From assembly GCF_036409155.1 (NCBI RefSeq), contig NZ_JAZGLW010000004.1:372001-436000 (forward strand): 64,000 nt of DNA, in the 5' to 3' direction. The stretch is from Mycobacterium sp. 050128. Its GTDB lineage: Bacteria; Actinomycetota; Actinomycetes; Mycobacteriales; Mycobacteriaceae. Below are positions 1 through 10,068 of this stretch, piece after piece (position 1 is the first letter of the stretch; every line of letters starts with the position of its first letter). Under the pieces are notes generated by a model. It searched no databases and was not told the origin of the DNA. It saw only the letters and a program-made list of their open reading frames with translations. The position numbers were made by a program, and so were the translations under genes.

Positions 1-1374
1 CAGAGCAACGCCAGCCTGCAGCGCATCTACGGCACCGCCTGGGAATCGCAGGAGGCGCTCGACAAGCACCTGGAGCTGATCGAGGAGGCGCAGCGGCGCG
101 ACCACCGCAAGCTGGGCGTCGAGCTCGACCTGTTCAGCTTCCCCGACGAAATCGGTTCCGGCCTGGCGGTTTTCCACCCCAAGGGCGGCATAATCCGCCG
201 CGAGCTGGAGGAGTACTCGAGGCGCAAGCACATCGAGGCCGGCTACGAGTTCGTCAATACCCCGCACATCACCAAGGAGCAGCTGTACATCACCTCGGGC
301 CACCTCGAGTGGTACGCCGAGGGCATGTACCCGCCGATGCACCTGGACGCGGAGTTCAACGCGGACGGGACGGTACGTAAACCCGGGCAGGACTACTACC
401 TCAAACCGATGAACTGCCCGATGCACCACCTGATCTATCGGTCCCGCGGCCGCTCGTACCGCGAGCTTCCGTTGCGGCTCTTCGAGTTCGGCAGCGTGTA
501 CCGCTACGAGAAGTCCGGCGTGGTGCACGGGCTGACCCGGGTGCGTGGCATGACTCAGGACGATGCGCACATCTACTGCACGCGAGAGCAGATGCGCGAC
601 GAGCTGAGCTCGCTGTTGCGCTTCGTGCTCGACTTGTTGGCCGACTACGGGCTCGACGACTTCTACCTGGAGCTGTCCACCAAGGACCCGGAGAAGTACT
701 CCGGCTCTGACGAGATGTGGGACGAGGCCACCGAGGTCCTGCGAGAAGTGGCCGTGGCCTCCGGGTTGCATTTCGTTCCCGACCCCGGTGGCGCGGCGTT
801 CTACGGGCCGAAGATCTCCGTGCAGGTCAAGGACGCGTTGGGCCGCAGCTGGCAGATGTCGACGATCCAGCTCGACTTCAACATGCCGGACCGATTCGAG
901 CTGGAATACACCGCATCCGACGGTTCGCGACAGCGCCCGGTGCTCATCCACCGGGCGCTGTTCGGGTCCATCGAGCGGTTCTTCGGCATTCTGACCGAGC
1001 ACTATGCCGGGGCCTTCCCGGCGTGGCTGGCACCGATTCAGGTAGTCGGCATTCCGGTCGCCGACGAACACGCCGGTTACCTGAAAGATGTTGCCGCGCA
1101 ACTGAGGTCGCGAGGGGTCCGGGTCGAGGTGGACACCAGCGACGACCGGATGGCCAAGAAGATCGTCAACCACACCAATCAGCGCGTCCCGTTCATGTTG
1201 CTGGCCGGTGACCGCGACGTCGAGGGCCGGGCGGTCAGCTTTCGCTTCGGCGACCGTACCCAGATCAACGGCGTGCCTGTCGACGCCGCGATCGATACCA
1301 TCGTGAAGTGGATCGCCGACCGCGAGAATGCCGCTCCCACACAAGAACTGGTGAAGGTAGCCGGCGGTGAGTGA
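1..1374 (+). CDS. thrS: Threonyl-tRNA synthetase, C-terminal part (5' end outside the window)
   Basis: Charges tRNA-Thr with threonine in the cytoplasm. The reading frame is already open at base 1, so the N-terminal TGS/editing part and the start lie outside the window. What remains is the class II catalytic core and the anticodon-binding domain. The zinc-binding residues of the family are visible: Cys in PMNCPMHH, His in TQDDAHIYC and His in LIHRALFGS. Motif 3 is recognisable in [16 protein letters not shown]. The C-terminal part from [16 protein letters not shown] is the anticodon-binding domain. The stop at 1372-1374 overlaps the next gene by 8 bases, so thrS heads the HIT-pgsA1-patA-pimA operon as in M. 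tuberculosis (Rv2614c). Identity is secure; only the missing 5' end limits the entry. Confidence 0.97.
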   Translation, partial: QSNASLQRIYGTAWESQEALDKHLELIEEAQRRDHRKLGVELDLFSFPDEIGSGLAVFHPKGGIIRRELEEYSRRKHIEAGYEFVNTPHITKEQLYITSGHLEWYAEGMYPPMHLDAEFNADGTVRKPGQDYYLKPMNCPMHHLIYRSRGRSYRELPLRLFEFGSVYRYEKSGVVHGLTRVRGMTQDDAHIYCTREQMRDELSSLLRFVLDLLADYGLDDFYLELSTKDPEKYSGSDEMWDEATEVLREVAVASGLHFVPDPGGAAFYGPKISVQVKDALGRSWQMSTIQLDFNMPDRFELEYTASDGSRQRPVLIHRALFGSIERFFGILTEHYAGAFPAWLAPIQVVGIPVADEHAGYLKDVAAQLRSRGVRVEVDTSDDRMAKKIVNHTNQRVPFMLLAGDRDVEGRAVSFRFGDRTQINGVPVDAAIDTIVKWIADRENAAPTQELVKVAGGE

Positions 1375-1996
1375 GCAGGACAGCGCCGATCGCGGCGAGG
1401 ACGCCATTCTCGACAGGGGTGTCGGTGAGCGTGACCACCTGCAGCGATTGTGGACGCCGTACCGGATGACGTACCTGGCCGAGGCGCCGGCCAAGCGCGA
1501 CCCCAACTCTGCGGGCAAGCCCGATGAGCCGTTCACCGACATTCCGCAACTGCCCGACGAGGAGGGTCTGGTGGTCGCGCGCGGCGAACTCGTGTATGCC
1601 GTGCTCAACCTCTACCCGTACAACCCCGGGCACCTGATGGTGGTGCCCTACCGGAAACTGTCCGAAATCGAGGACCTCACCGACGCCGAGAGCGCGGAGC
1701 TGATGGCCTTCATCCAGAAGGCGATTCGGGTGATCAAGAACGTGTCGCGGCCGCACGGCTTCAACGTCGGCCTGAACCTGGGAACGTCGGCGGGCGGGTC
1801 GCTGGCCGAACACCTGCACGTGCACGTGGTGCCGCGCTGGGGCGGCGACGCGAACTTCATCACGATCGTTGGCGGCGCGAAGGTGATCCCGCAATTGCTG
1901 CGCGAGACGCGTCAGCTGCTGGCGACGGAGTGGGCTAAACAAGCGATGAGTGTGAAGGAACCTCCCGCTCGCGGGAAGAGTGGCGCCAATGAGTAA
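1367..1996 (+). CDS. HIT-family Ap4A phosphorylase (Rv2613c-like)
   Basis: Predicted to split diadenosine tetraphosphate with phosphate, controlling this alarmone in the cytoplasm. The histidine triad lies at His149, His151 and His153 in [11 protein letters not shown], and the upstream segment [17 protein letters not shown] is the usual HIT core. Length is 209 aa, close to the mycobacterial ortholog. The start is GTG, overlapping the last 8 bases of thrS; its stop in turn overlaps the ATG of pgsA1, which indicates translational coupling along the operon. The family assignment is firm. The phosphorylase rather than hydrolase activity is taken from the characterised M. tuberculosis ortholog and is not readable from this sequence alone. 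Confidence 0.93.
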   Translation: MSEQDSADRGEDAILDRGVGERDHLQRLWTPYRMTYLAEAPAKRDPNSAGKPDEPFTDIPQLPDEEGLVVARGELVYAVLNLYPYNPGHLMVVPYRKLSEIEDLTDAESAELMAFIQKAIRVIKNVSRPHGFNVGLNLGTSAGGSLAEHLHVHVVPRWGGDANFITIVGGAKVIPQLLRETRQLLATEWAKQAMSVKEPPARGKSGANE

Positions 1997-2654
1997 GGCG
2001 CCCTTCCTGTCCCGGGCCGCGTTCGCCCGGCTTACCACCCCGACGGCCAGGGCGCTGCTGCGGGTGGGCCTGACGCCGGACGCCGTCACGATCTTGGGCA
2101 CCGTCGTGGCCGTGGTGGGGGCGCTGACGTTGTTCCCGATGGGCAAGCTGTTCGCCGGCGCCTGCGTGGTCTGGTTCGCCGCGCTCTTCGACATGGCCGA
2201 CGGTGCGATGGCCCGCGAGCGCGGCGGCGGTACCCGATTCGGCGCGGCGCTGGACGCGTCGTGCGACCGCGTCAGCGATGGCGCGGTGTTCAGCGGGCTG
2301 CTGTGGTGGATTGTCTTTGGGCTGCATGACAAACCGCTGGCGGCGGCGACGTTGATCTGCCTGGTCATGTCCCAGGTGATCTCCTACATCAAGGCCCGGG
2401 CCGAGGCCAGCGGACTGCGCGGCGACGGTGGTCTGATCGAACGCCCGGAACGGCTGATCATCGCGCTGGCGGGCGCGGGTGTGGCGGACTTTCCGTTCGT
2501 CGCCTGGCCGCCGGCGCTACCCGTGGCGATGTGGGTGCTGGCAGCGGCCAGCGTGGTCACCTGCGTGCAACGCTTACACGCGGTGCGGACCTCGCCCGGC
2601 GCCGCGGAACCCTTGCCGCGCAATCCGGGCAGCGACGAGACGAGCGCGCCGTGA
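1989..2654 (+). CDS. pgsA1: Phosphatidylinositol phosphate synthase PgsA1
   Basis: Integral membrane CDP-alcohol phosphotransferase that joins CDP-diacylglycerol to inositol-1-phosphate, the first committed step to PI, PIMs, LM and LAM. The full signature D-G-x2-A-R-x8-G-x3-D-x3-D is present, with the metal-binding aspartates at residues 68, 71, 89 and 93, numbers that match those I recall for the M. tuberculosis enzyme. Several hydrophobic helices follow. Length is 221 aa. I chose ATG 1989, which overlaps the preceding stop and gives the family N-terminus [14 protein letters not shown]. An in-frame GTG at 1980 would add only three residues. The stop is shared in a GTGA overlap with patA. It lies directly before the two PIM enzymes that use its product. 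Confidence 0.96.
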   Translation: MSKAPFLSRAAFARLTTPTARALLRVGLTPDAVTILGTVVAVVGALTLFPMGKLFAGACVVWFAALFDMADGAMARERGGGTRFGAALDASCDRVSDGAVFSGLLWWIVFGLHDKPLAAATLICLVMSQVISYIKARAEASGLRGDGGLIERPERLIIALAGAGVADFPFVAWPPALPVAMWVLAAASVVTCVQRLHAVRTSPGAAEPLPRNPGSDETSAP

Positions 2655-3601
2655 TCTCCACTCCGTCCGGCTTGAAAGCGCTCACGGCGCCGCGCGACCT
2701 GTTGACCAGGACGGCGAGCGACTGGGCGTACGCCACCGGCTGGATGGCGGTGCGGGCGGTCCCAGAGTTCGCCGCGCGCAATATATTCGACACCGGAGCG
2801 CGCTACGCCGCCCGCAACGGCGGTCCCGACCAGCTGCGCAAGAACCTGGCCCGGGTCGTCGGCGTGCCGCCGGCCCAGGTACCGGACAGCTTGATGCGGG
2901 CTTCGCTGGCGTCCTACGGGCGCTACTGGCGCGAGGCTTTCCGGCTGCCGTCGATGGACTACCGTGCGCTGGCCCGCCGGGTCGATGAGACGTTCGTGGG
3001 AGCCGACCATATCGACGCGGCCCTGGCGGCCGGTAGGGGTGTGGTGCTCGCGCTGCCGCACAGCGGCAACTGGGACATGGCCGGGCTGTGGCTGGCGCAG
3101 ACGCGCGGCACCTTCACCACGGTCGCCGAGCGACTCAAACCCGAGTCGCTGTACCGGCGTTTCATCGCCTACCGGGAAAGCCTTGGCTTCGAAGTACTTC
3201 CGCTGTCCGGCGGCGACCGTCCGGCCTTCGACGTGTTGTGCGAGCGGCTGCGGGCCAACCGGGTGGTGTGCCTGATGGCCGAGCGCGATCTCACCCGCTC
3301 CGGTGTCGAGGTCGACTTCTTCGGCGAGCCCACCCGGATGCCGGCCGGACCGGCGAAGCTCGCGGTCGAAACCGGCGCGGCGCTGTGCCCGGCACACTGC
3401 TGGAATGAGCCCGACGCCTGGCCCGTCGAGATATTTCCGCCACTGGACTGCTCCAGCGGGGATGTCCGGGCCATCACCCAGGCGCTGGCCGATCGATTCA
3501 CCGTCAACATTGCCGCCCACCCCGAGGACTGGCACATGCTGCAGCCGCAGTGGCTGGCCGATCTCTCCGACGACAGACGTGCCCGGCTGAAGGAAGCCTG
3601 A
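2651..3601 (+). CDS. patA: PIM acyltransferase PatA
   Basis: Membrane-associated acyltransferase that transfers a palmitoyl group to the 6-position of the PimA-added mannose on phosphatidylinositol mannoside, at the cytoplasmic face. The H-x4-D acyltransferase motif is seen as PHSGNWD around residue 137, followed by ERLKPESLYRRF and the conserved MAERDLTRSGVEVDFFG. The GTG start forms a 4-base GTGA overlap with the pgsA1 stop and gives 316 aa, the length of Rv2611c. A longer open frame upstream lies inside pgsA1 and was not used. The TGA stop overlaps the pimA ATG by one base. Conservation is high and the identification is confident. Confidence 0.96.
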   Translation: MISTPSGLKALTAPRDLLTRTASDWAYATGWMAVRAVPEFAARNIFDTGARYAARNGGPDQLRKNLARVVGVPPAQVPDSLMRASLASYGRYWREAFRLPSMDYRALARRVDETFVGADHIDAALAAGRGVVLALPHSGNWDMAGLWLAQTRGTFTTVAERLKPESLYRRFIAYRESLGFEVLPLSGGDRPAFDVLCERLRANRVVCLMAERDLTRSGVEVDFFGEPTRMPAGPAKLAVETGAALCPAHCWNEPDAWPVEIFPPLDCSSGDVRAITQALADRFTVNIAAHPEDWHMLQPQWLADLSDDRRARLKEA

Positions 3602-4725
3602 TGCGTATCGGGATGGTCTGTCCCTATTCGTTCGACGTGCCGGGCGGGGTGCAATCGCACGTCCTGCAGCTGGCCAAGGTGCTGCGCGACCGGGGCCACG
3701 ACGTCAGCGTGCTGGCTCCCGCGTCGCCACACGTGAGCCTGCCCGAATACGTCGTGTCGGCCGGGAAGGCCATCCCGATTCCCTACAACGGTTCGGTGGC
3801 GCGGCTGCAGTTCAGCCCCGCTGTCCACGGCCGGGTCCGGCGCTGGCTGACCGAGGGTGACTTCGACGTACTGCATCTGCACGAACCGAATGCCCCCAGC
3901 GTGTCGATGTGGGCGCTGCGGATCGCCGAGGGCCCGATCGTGGCCACGTTTCACACCTCGACCACCAAGTCGCTGACGCTGTCGGTGGTTCAGGGCCTGC
4001 TGCGGCCCCTGCACGAGAAGATCGTCGGCCGCATCGCGGTGTCCGACCTGGCCCGGCGCTGGCAGATGGAGGCGCTCGGGTCGGATGCGGTGGAGATCCC
4101 CAACGGGGTCGACGTCGCCTCGCTCGCCTCGGCGCCGCGGCTGGACGGGTACCCGCGGCCGGGCAAGACGGTGTTGTTCTTGGGCCGCTTCGACGAGCCG
4201 CGCAAGGGCATGGAGGTGCTGCTCGAGGCGTTGCCGCGGGTGGTGGAACGCTTCGGCGATCTGCAGGTGTTGGTCGTCGGCCATGGTGACGAGGACGAAT
4301 TGCGTGCGGAGGCAGGCGGTTTGGCACGCTACCTCCGTTTTCTCGGTCAGGTCGACGACGCCGGCAAGGCTTCGGCGATGCGCAGTGCGGACGTCTACTG
4401 CGCGCCCAACATCGGCGGCGAGAGTTTCGGCATCGTCTTGGTGGAGGCGATGGCCGCGGGCACACCGGTGGTGGCCAGCGACCTGGATGCCTTCCGGCGC
4501 GTGCTGCACGACGGTGACGCCGGGCGGCTGGTGCCGGTCGGCGACGCCGCCGGCCTGGCCGACGGGCTGATCGAGATGCTCGAAAACGACGCGCTGCGTG
4601 AGCGTTACGTGGCTGCGGCGTGCGAAGTGGTTGCCCGCTACGACTGGTCGGTGGTGGCCAGCCAGATCATGCGGGTGTACGAGACGGTCGCGGGCTCGGG
4701 CATCAAGGTTCGGGTGGCGGGCTGA
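3601..4725 (+). CDS. pimA: Phosphatidylinositol alpha-mannosyltransferase PimA
   Basis: GT4-family, GT-B fold enzyme that moves mannose from GDP-mannose to the 2-position of inositol in PI, starting PIM synthesis on the cytoplasmic side. The start MRIGMVCPYSFDVPGGVQSH with the glycine-rich acceptor loop is typical. The EX7E donor-site motif is GESFGIVLVEAM with Glu274 and Glu282. Length is 374 aa, normal for the family. ATG 3601 overlaps the patA stop by one base; the longer frame upstream is inside patA. The stop overlaps the next ATG (TGATG), so six genes from thrS onward are translationally coupled. PimA is essential in the mycobacteria studied. Confidence 0.96.
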   Translation: MRIGMVCPYSFDVPGGVQSHVLQLAKVLRDRGHDVSVLAPASPHVSLPEYVVSAGKAIPIPYNGSVARLQFSPAVHGRVRRWLTEGDFDVLHLHEPNAPSVSMWALRIAEGPIVATFHTSTTKSLTLSVVQGLLRPLHEKIVGRIAVSDLARRWQMEALGSDAVEIPNGVDVASLASAPRLDGYPRPGKTVLFLGRFDEPRKGMEVLLEALPRVVERFGDLQVLVVGHGDEDELRAEAGGLARYLRFLGQVDDAGKASAMRSADVYCAPNIGGESFGIVLVEAMAAGTPVVASDLDAFRRVLHDGDAGRLVPVGDAAGLADGLIEMLENDALRERYVAAACEVVARYDWSVVASQIMRVYETVAGSGIKVRVAG

Positions 4726-5774
4726 TGGCCTGGCCGCTCGTCGTCATCGCCCTGCTGGTCGTGCTGCTCGCCATACTGGCGGTGATCGGCGTCTGGGCGA
4801 TCCAGACAGCACAGCGACTGAACCGGCTGAACATCCGCTACGACCTGTCCTGGCATGCTCTCGACAGCGCGCTGGCGCGGCGCGCGGTGGTCGCGCGCGC
4901 CGTCGCGATCGACGCCTACGGCGGCTCCTCGAACAGCCCTGAAGGCCGGCGGCTGGCCGCGTTGGCCGACGCCGCCGAACGCGCACCCCGGCAATCGCGG
5001 GAGAACGCCGAAAACGAATTGTCGGCGGCACTGGCGATGGTCGATCCCGCGGCGCTGCCGGCCGGCCTGATCGCCGAGTTGGCCGACGCCGAAGCCCGGG
5101 TGCTGCTGGCCCGCCGCTTCCACAACGACGCGGTCCGCGACACCCTGGCGCTGGGGGCGCGGGGCCCGGTTCGTGCCCTTCGGCTCGGTGGAACTGCCGC
5201 GCTGCCAAGCTATTTCGAGATCGTCGAGCGACCACACGCGTTGGCGTACACCCCGCCCGGGGCGCCCAAACACCGGACCTCGGCGCGGGTGGTGTTACTC
5301 GATGAGACCGGCGCGGTGCTGTTGCTGTGCGGTTCGGACCCGGCGATCGAGGAATCGGCGCCGCGGTGGTGGTTCACGGTGGGCGGCGAGGTGCGCCCGG
5401 GCGAACGGCTGGCCGAGGCCGCCGCGCGAGAGTTGGCCGAAGAGACCGGTCTACTCCTCGAAGCGGCCGAGATGGTCGGACCGATCTGGCGGCGCGACGA
5501 GGTCTTCGAGTTCAACGGCGCGCTGATCGACAGCGAGGAGTTCTTTTTCGTGCGCCGCGCTCGACGCTTCGAGCCGGTGTGCACGGGACGGACCGAGCTG
5601 GAACGCCGCTACATCCATTGCCACCGCTGGTGCGACGCCAACGACATCGCCGAACTGGTCGCCGCGGGTCAGACCGTGTACCCGCGGCAGTTGGCCGAAC
5701 TGCTTGCCGAGGCAATTGCGTTGGCCGACAACGATAAGCCGGGCCGATTGCCCCAGATGCAGTCGATCCGCTGA
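4725..5774 (+). CDS. Membrane-anchored Nudix hydrolase (Rv2609c-like)
   Basis: A 349-aa protein with one N-terminal membrane helix at about residues 4-25, then a helical region of about 150 residues with many Ala/Glu/Arg, and a C-terminal Nudix domain. The Nudix box is complete from Gly221: G-x5-E-x7-R-E-L-x-E-E-x-G-L. It therefore probably hydrolyses a nucleoside diphosphate-linked substrate at the cytoplasmic face of the membrane; the substrate cannot be read from the sequence. The ATG overlaps the pimA stop by one base, placing it last in the PIM operon. A link to nucleotide-sugar or CDP-lipid turnover is attractive but is only inferred from position. Confidence 0.85.
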   Translation: MAWPLVVIALLVVLLAILAVIGVWAIQTAQRLNRLNIRYDLSWHALDSALARRAVVARAVAIDAYGGSSNSPEGRRLAALADAAERAPRQSRENAENELSAALAMVDPAALPAGLIAELADAEARVLLARRFHNDAVRDTLALGARGPVRALRLGGTAALPSYFEIVERPHALAYTPPGAPKHRTSARVVLLDETGAVLLLCGSDPAIEESAPRWWFTVGGEVRPGERLAEAAARELAEETGLLLEAAEMVGPIWRRDEVFEFNGALIDSEEFFFVRRARRFEPVCTGRTELERRYIHCHRWCDANDIAELVAAGQTVYPRQLAELLAEAIALADNDKPGRLPQMQSIR

Positions 5775-5775
5775 G

Positions 5776-6978
5776 CTAGAACCCGCTCGCGATGGCATTG
5801 GAGGCCAGCGGCGGTAGGGCGGTAAGCAACGGGTTCGTGATGCCGGCCGTCGCGCCCTGGCCAACGTAACCGGCGACACTGAGCGGGTTGAGAGCCGGCA
5901 GCAACCCGGGCGCGTAGCCCAGGTCGACGATCGGCTTGAGGAACGGTTGGAGCAAGTCCGCCAACGGATTTCCGAGGATCGGAACGAACATCCGCAACGG
6001 ATCGAGCAGCGGCAACTGCGTGGTCGGCATGAAGTAGAAGCTCAGGTTGCCGATCTGGCTTTGAATGGCGTTGGCGACCTGTGCCGCGGGCAGGTAGGGC
6101 ACCGTGGAGTGCAGATTCAGGAAGCCGAACAGTGCGTTGATGTCCGACGGCAGCCACAACGGGTGCGCCGGGAAGTTGGCGATCGCGTCGTATTGCAGTG
6201 TGAAAATCGACGTCGCATAGGACGTCGTCAGCGGCGTGGGCCAGTTGAATGTACCGAAGCCCGGAATCCAGTGCGTCAGAACGCCGCCCATCGGATTGTT
6301 CGGGTCGGCCAGCAGCACGAAGTTCAGCAGGTTTGAATCGGGCCGCAACGCCGCCGGAAGTGTCTGCAGATAGCGCATTTCCAGGCTGGCGATTGTGGCA
6401 CTCTGCGAATAGCCAACCACGACAACCTTATTGCCCTGGCTGGTTTGCGTCAGGATCGCACTGTTCAAGGTCGCAAAACCGCTGTAGACGGACCTGCCGA
6501 AGGTTGTGTCATTGATGCCGGTCACCGGCCAAAACTGTTCCGGTGTATGCAGACTCACCAGGGTGTACCCGGAATAATTCTGGGCCAGATACGTCTGCTC
6601 GATGGACGTCATGTAGTGGAGGTCCGGCGTCGGGTTCCCGGTGCCGCCCATGATCAGCGCGATTTTCTGCTGCGACGCCGGCTGCATGGCGGCAGCGTTG
6701 GCCGCCTCGGTTTCGGCGTAGGCGTTCTTCGCGGTGATCAGGGTCTGCACGAACTGAGTGTGGAACAGCTCCGCCTGCGCACTGAGCGCCTGATATTGCG
6801 CGGCCTGCGCGTCCAGGAAAGCGGCGGTGCGCACCGATACCGAATCCGTGCCCGGCGCAAGCACTCCCGCCGTCGGGGCCGCCACGGATGCGTTGGTCGC
6901 TTCCAGTTCCGCGCCGATTCCCTGCAACTCGTCGGCCGCCGTTGCCATCGCGTCGGGGTCGGTGATCACGAATGACAT
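5776..6978 (-). CDS. PE protein with PE-PPE serine hydrolase domain
   Basis: Length 400 aa. The N-terminus (SFVITDPDAMATAADELQGI to about residue 100) is a PE domain ending with the secretion motif YAETE (YxxxD/E), so export by an ESX/type VII system is expected. The rest is the alpha/beta hydrolase PE-PPE domain. The nucleophile elbow is GYSQS, and likely triad partners are the Asp in LQYDAIANFP and the His in LNLHSTVPY. Members of this family that have been tested are lipases or esterases. It starts 15 bases after the PPE gene stop, so the pair is one transcript, with PPE first, the reverse of the usual PE-then-PPE order. Its stop is two bases from the Nudix stop on the other strand. Confidence 0.88.
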   Translation of the reverse strand: MSFVITDPDAMATAADELQGIGAELEATNASVAAPTAGVLAPGTDSVSVRTAAFLDAQAAQYQALSAQAELFHTQFVQTLITAKNAYAETEAANAAAMQPASQQKIALIMGGTGNPTPDLHYMTSIEQTYLAQNYSGYTLVSLHTPEQFWPVTGINDTTFGRSVYSGFATLNSAILTQTSQGNKVVVVGYSQSATIASLEMRYLQTLPAALRPDSNLLNFVLLADPNNPMGGVLTHWIPGFGTFNWPTPLTTSYATSIFTLQYDAIANFPAHPLWLPSDINALFGFLNLHSTVPYLPAAQVANAIQSQIGNLSFYFMPTTQLPLLDPLRMFVPILGNPLADLLQPFLKPIVDLGYAPGLLPALNPLSVAGYVGQGATAGITNPLLTALPPLASNAIASGF

Positions 6979-6993
6979 CGGGCCCGCCCCTGG

Positions 6994-8070
6994 CTAGTCC
7001 AGCACCGGGCGTGGCGCCTGGCGCGACGCGGCGACCGCTGGAGTGACGGCACTCATCAATCGCCCGGGCACATTCATCGAGGGCAGCGACGGCGTGGTGC
7101 CCACGCTCGCCGATATCGGGGTCACCGGCGCGGTGCCCACCCCGGCCACCCCGGCCGTCGCGGGGAGGGGGGGTGCCGCGGGCGTGGCATTGGCCCAGGT
7201 CGCCGGTACCGACAACGGCCCGATCGTGGCGGCTCGGCCCGCGCTCGCGGAGACCATGCTGGTGAGTTGCGCCGCACCAGTTCCCCCCACCGCCGGACTG
7301 GCCGCCGACGCCAGCACCGGATCGAGCGCGGGGACGCCGGCGGCCGCGCTCATCAGTGGATTGGCGCCGGACATCAGCTGACCCATTGCCATTTGCAGGG
7401 GCTGCATCGCGAACTGGGCGGGCGTCGAGAGCATCTGCATCTGCGACATCGGGTTCATCAACTGCTGTGCGAACGAGTTGACCACCGAGTTGATCAGCTG
7501 CTCGGCGAATGAGGTGAAGGTCGGGGTGGGCAGGCTGGTCAGGGTCAGCGGCGGATCGGCGAAGGGTGTCCAGCCTGCCTCGGCGGCCGTGGTGCTGGCG
7601 TCGTAGCCCGTCATGGCCGCCACGTCCTGGGCCCAGAACTCGGTGTACTCGGCCTCGGTCGCGGCGATCGCCGCGGTGTTCTGACCCAGGATGTTGGTCG
7701 CGATCAGCATCATCAGCAGGGCGCGGTTGGCCGCGACGACCTCGGGGGGCACGGTGGCGGTGAACGCCGTTTCGAATGCGCCCGCCGACAGCCGGGCCTG
7801 GGTGGCCAGCAGTTCCGCCTTGGCAGACGTGCCGGTCAGCCATTGCACGTAGGGGGCTGCCGCCGTGGCCATCGTCATCGATGCCGGCCCCTGCCACGCC
7901 CCACCGGTCAGCGTCGACACCGTCGTCTGGAAGGAACTGGCCGTCGACGCCAGCTGAGCGGCCAACGCGTCCCAGGCCGCCGCCGCTGCCCAGATCGTTC
8001 CCGAGCGCGGTCCGGCATAGATGCGCGCGGAATTGATCTCCGGTGGCAACAGCACGAAATCCGGCAACAT
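6994..8070 (-). CDS. PPE family protein, SVP subgroup
   Basis: Secreted or surface-associated partner for a PE protein. The N-terminal 180-residue PPE domain begins [19 protein letters not shown] and contains the W-x-G turn in GGAWQGPAS. The subgroup signature G-x2-S-V-P-x2-W is seen as GPLSVPATW in the C-terminal half. ATG 8070 was chosen because GAGAAGAGG lies six bases upstream and it gives the family's usual start; a TTG at 8091 would add seven residues. Length is 358 aa. In M. tuberculosis the corresponding locus carries PPE42 (Rv2608), where the PPE and PE-PPE hydrolase parts are in one protein; here they are on two polypeptides. No PGRS or MPTR repeats are present. Confidence 0.9.
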   Translation of the reverse strand: MLPDFVLLPPEINSARIYAGPRSGTIWAAAAAWDALAAQLASTASSFQTTVSTLTGGAWQGPASMTMATAAAPYVQWLTGTSAKAELLATQARLSAGAFETAFTATVPPEVVAANRALLMMLIATNILGQNTAAIAATEAEYTEFWAQDVAAMTGYDASTTAAEAGWTPFADPPLTLTSLPTPTFTSFAEQLINSVVNSFAQQLMNPMSQMQMLSTPAQFAMQPLQMAMGQLMSGANPLMSAAAGVPALDPVLASAASPAVGGTGAAQLTSMVSASAGRAATIGPLSVPATWANATPAAPPLPATAGVAGVGTAPVTPISASVGTTPSLPSMNVPGRLMSAVTPAVAASRQAPRPVLD

Positions 8071-8305
8071 CCGGGACCTCTTCTCGGCCAACCGCTACGA
8101 CCGGTGTGACCAGGGATCCCGTCCCTTTGATTCGCACCAGCTGCTACGGCCTGCGCAAATAGCTGTCGCAATATTTAGCACAATGTGGCGGTCGCCGCAC
8201 CCACCTGTTTTACAGACGTCGAACTTGCATCACAAACGGCGGGAAAACCCGGTTGTCGCTCACCACTAGAGTGGAAGCGCGATGGTTCGAGGAGAGAAGG
8301 GGCTA

Positions 8306-9217
8306 GTGGACAGCGGCGCACAGTCGAGCCAGGCCAACCAGACCGGAACGGCGCGCGTCAAGCGCGGTATGGCCGAGATGCTCAAGGGCGGCGTCATCAT
8401 GGACGTCGTCACCCCGGAGCAGGCCCGAATCGCGGAGGGCGCCGGCGCCGTCGCGGTCATGGCGCTGGAGCGAGTACCCGCCGACATCCGCGCCCAGGGC
8501 GGCGTGTCCCGGATGAGCGACCCCGACATGATCGAGGGCATCATCTCCGCGGTCACGATCCCGGTGATGGCCAAGGCGCGCATCGGGCATTTCGTCGAGG
8601 CGCAGATTCTGCAGAGCCTGGGTGTGGACTACGTCGACGAATCCGAGGTCCTCACACCCGCCGACTACACCCACCACATCGACAAGTGGAAGTTCACCGT
8701 GCCTTTCGTGTGCGGGGCGACCAATCTCGGTGAGGCGCTGCGACGCATCAACGAGGGCGCGGCCATGATCCGGTCCAAGGGTGAGGCCGGCACCGGTGAC
8801 GTGTCCAACGCGACCACCCACATGCGCGCCATCGGCGGTGAGATCCGCCGCCTGACGTCCTTGGCGCAAGACGAATTATTCGTTGCGGCAAAGGAATTGC
8901 AAGCGCCCTACGAGCTTGTCGTGGAAGTGGCCCGGGCCGGCAAGCTCCCGGTCACCCTGTTCACGGCCGGCGGGATCGCGACCCCGGCCGACGCGGCGAT
9001 GATGATGCAGCTCGGCGCCGAGGGCGTGTTCGTCGGCTCGGGCATCTTCAAGTCGGGCGACCCCGCGCAGCGCGCCGCCGCGATCGTCAAGGCCACCACC
9101 TTCTACGACGACCCGGACGTGCTGGCGAAGGTCTCTCGCGGCCTGGGTGAGGCGATGGTCGGAATCAACGTCGAGCAGGTCCCGGAGCCGCATCGCCTAG
9201 CCCAGCGCGGCTGGTAA
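8306..9217 (+). CDS. pdxS: Pyridoxal 5'-phosphate synthase subunit PdxS
   Basis: Synthase subunit of the DXP-independent PLP pathway, joining ribose 5-phosphate, glyceraldehyde 3-phosphate and ammonia from PdxT. The sequence from [20 protein letters not shown] to the C-terminus is close to the mycobacterial consensus. The catalytic lysines are recognisable in VMAKARIGH and RSKGEAGTG, and the phosphate-binding loop in [11 protein letters not shown] chose GTG 8306 because AGGAGAGAAGGGG precedes it; ATG 8282 would add eight residues and cannot be excluded, since a TAGAGT -10-like element lies at 8267-8272. It is followed by tesB2 and then pdxT, so the two PLP synthase subunits are split by a thioesterase gene as in M. 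tuberculosis. pdxH, which precedes pdxS in M. tuberculosis, is absent here. Confidence 0.95.
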   Translation: MDSGAQSSQANQTGTARVKRGMAEMLKGGVIMDVVTPEQARIAEGAGAVAVMALERVPADIRAQGGVSRMSDPDMIEGIISAVTIPVMAKARIGHFVEAQILQSLGVDYVDESEVLTPADYTHHIDKWKFTVPFVCGATNLGEALRRINEGAAMIRSKGEAGTGDVSNATTHMRAIGGEIRRLTSLAQDELFVAAKELQAPYELVVEVARAGKLPVTLFTAGGIATPADAAMMMQLGAEGVFVGSGIFKSGDPAQRAAAIVKATTFYDDPDVLAKVSRGLGEAMVGINVEQVPEPHRLAQRGW

Positions 9218-9231
9218 GCCGAGGGCTGTTG

Positions 9232-10068
9232 GTGGCTATCGAAGAGATCCTTGATCTCGAGCAACTCGAGGTCAACATCTACCGGGGCAGCGTGTTCAGC
9301 CCGGAGTCCGGATTTTTGCAGCGCACCTTCGGCGGCCATGTCGCCGGCCAGTCACTGGTCTCGGCGGTGCGCACCGTCGACCCGCGCTATCAGGTGCACT
9401 CGCTGCACGGCTATTTCCTGCGGCCCGGGGACGCCAAAGAGCGCACGGTTTTCATCGTCGAGCGCACCCGCGACGGCGGCTCCTTTGCCACCCGTCGGGT
9501 CAACGCGATCCAGCACGGGGAAATCATCTTCAGCATGGGGGCGTCCTTCCAGACCGATCAGGAAGGCATCCACCACCAGGACGCGATGCCGTTCGCGGCG
9601 CCGCCGGACGGCCTGCCCGGGCTGGACTCGATCAAGGTCTTCGACGATGCCGGATTCAAGCAGTTCGAGGAGTGGGACGTCTGCATCGTGCCGCGCGATC
9701 GCTTGAAATTGTTGCCCGGCAAGGCATCTCAGCAGCAGGTGTGGTTCCGTCACCGTGATCCGCTGCCCGACGACCCGGTGCTGCACATCTGCGCGCTCGC
9801 CTACATGAGCGACCTCACGCTGCTGGGTTCGGCGCAGGTCACCCACCTCGACGTGCGCGAGCATCTGCAGGTGGCCTCGCTGGACCACGCGATGTGGTTC
9901 ATGCGGGCATTCCGGGCCGACGAGTGGCTGCTCTACGACCAGTCCTCGCCGTCGGCCAGCGGCGGCCGCGCGCTGTGCCAGGGCAAGATCTTCACCCAGT
10001 CCGGCGAGATGGTCGCGGCGGTCATGCAGGAGGGGCTGACCCGCTTCAAGCGGGGATACCAGTCGTGA
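9232..10068 (+). CDS. tesB2: Acyl-CoA thioesterase II TesB2
   Basis: Hydrolyses acyl-CoA to free fatty acid and CoA in the cytoplasm. It has the double hot-dog fold of the TesB family. Catalytic positions can be aligned with E. coli TesB: Asp in YMSDLTLL, Ser in ASLDHAMWF (Thr in E. coli) and Gln in AVMQEGLTR. Length is about 278 aa. GTG 9232 has GAGGG six bases upstream; a TTG three bases earlier is also possible. The stop overlaps the pdxT start as GTGA, so it is coupled to pdxT although no biochemical link between the thioesterase and PLP synthesis is known to me. Confidence 0.92.
   Translation: MAIEEILDLEQLEVNIYRGSVFSPESGFLQRTFGGHVAGQSLVSAVRTVDPRYQVHSLHGYFLRPGDAKERTVFIVERTRDGGSFATRRVNAIQHGEIIFSMGASFQTDQEGIHHQDAMPFAAPPDGLPGLDSIKVFDDAGFKQFEEWDVCIVPRDRLKLLPGKASQQQVWFRHRDPLPDDPVLHICALAYMSDLTLLGSAQVTHLDVREHLQVASLDHAMWFMRAFRADEWLLYDQSSPSASGGRALCQGKIFTQSGEMVAAVMQEGLTRFKRGYQS

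Noticed and set aside
6509..8137. 542-aa open frame across the PE and PPE genes on the same strand
   Set aside because: It runs in a different frame through both genes, is Arg/Gly/Asp-rich and has no family pattern; the PE and PPE frames are unmistakable.
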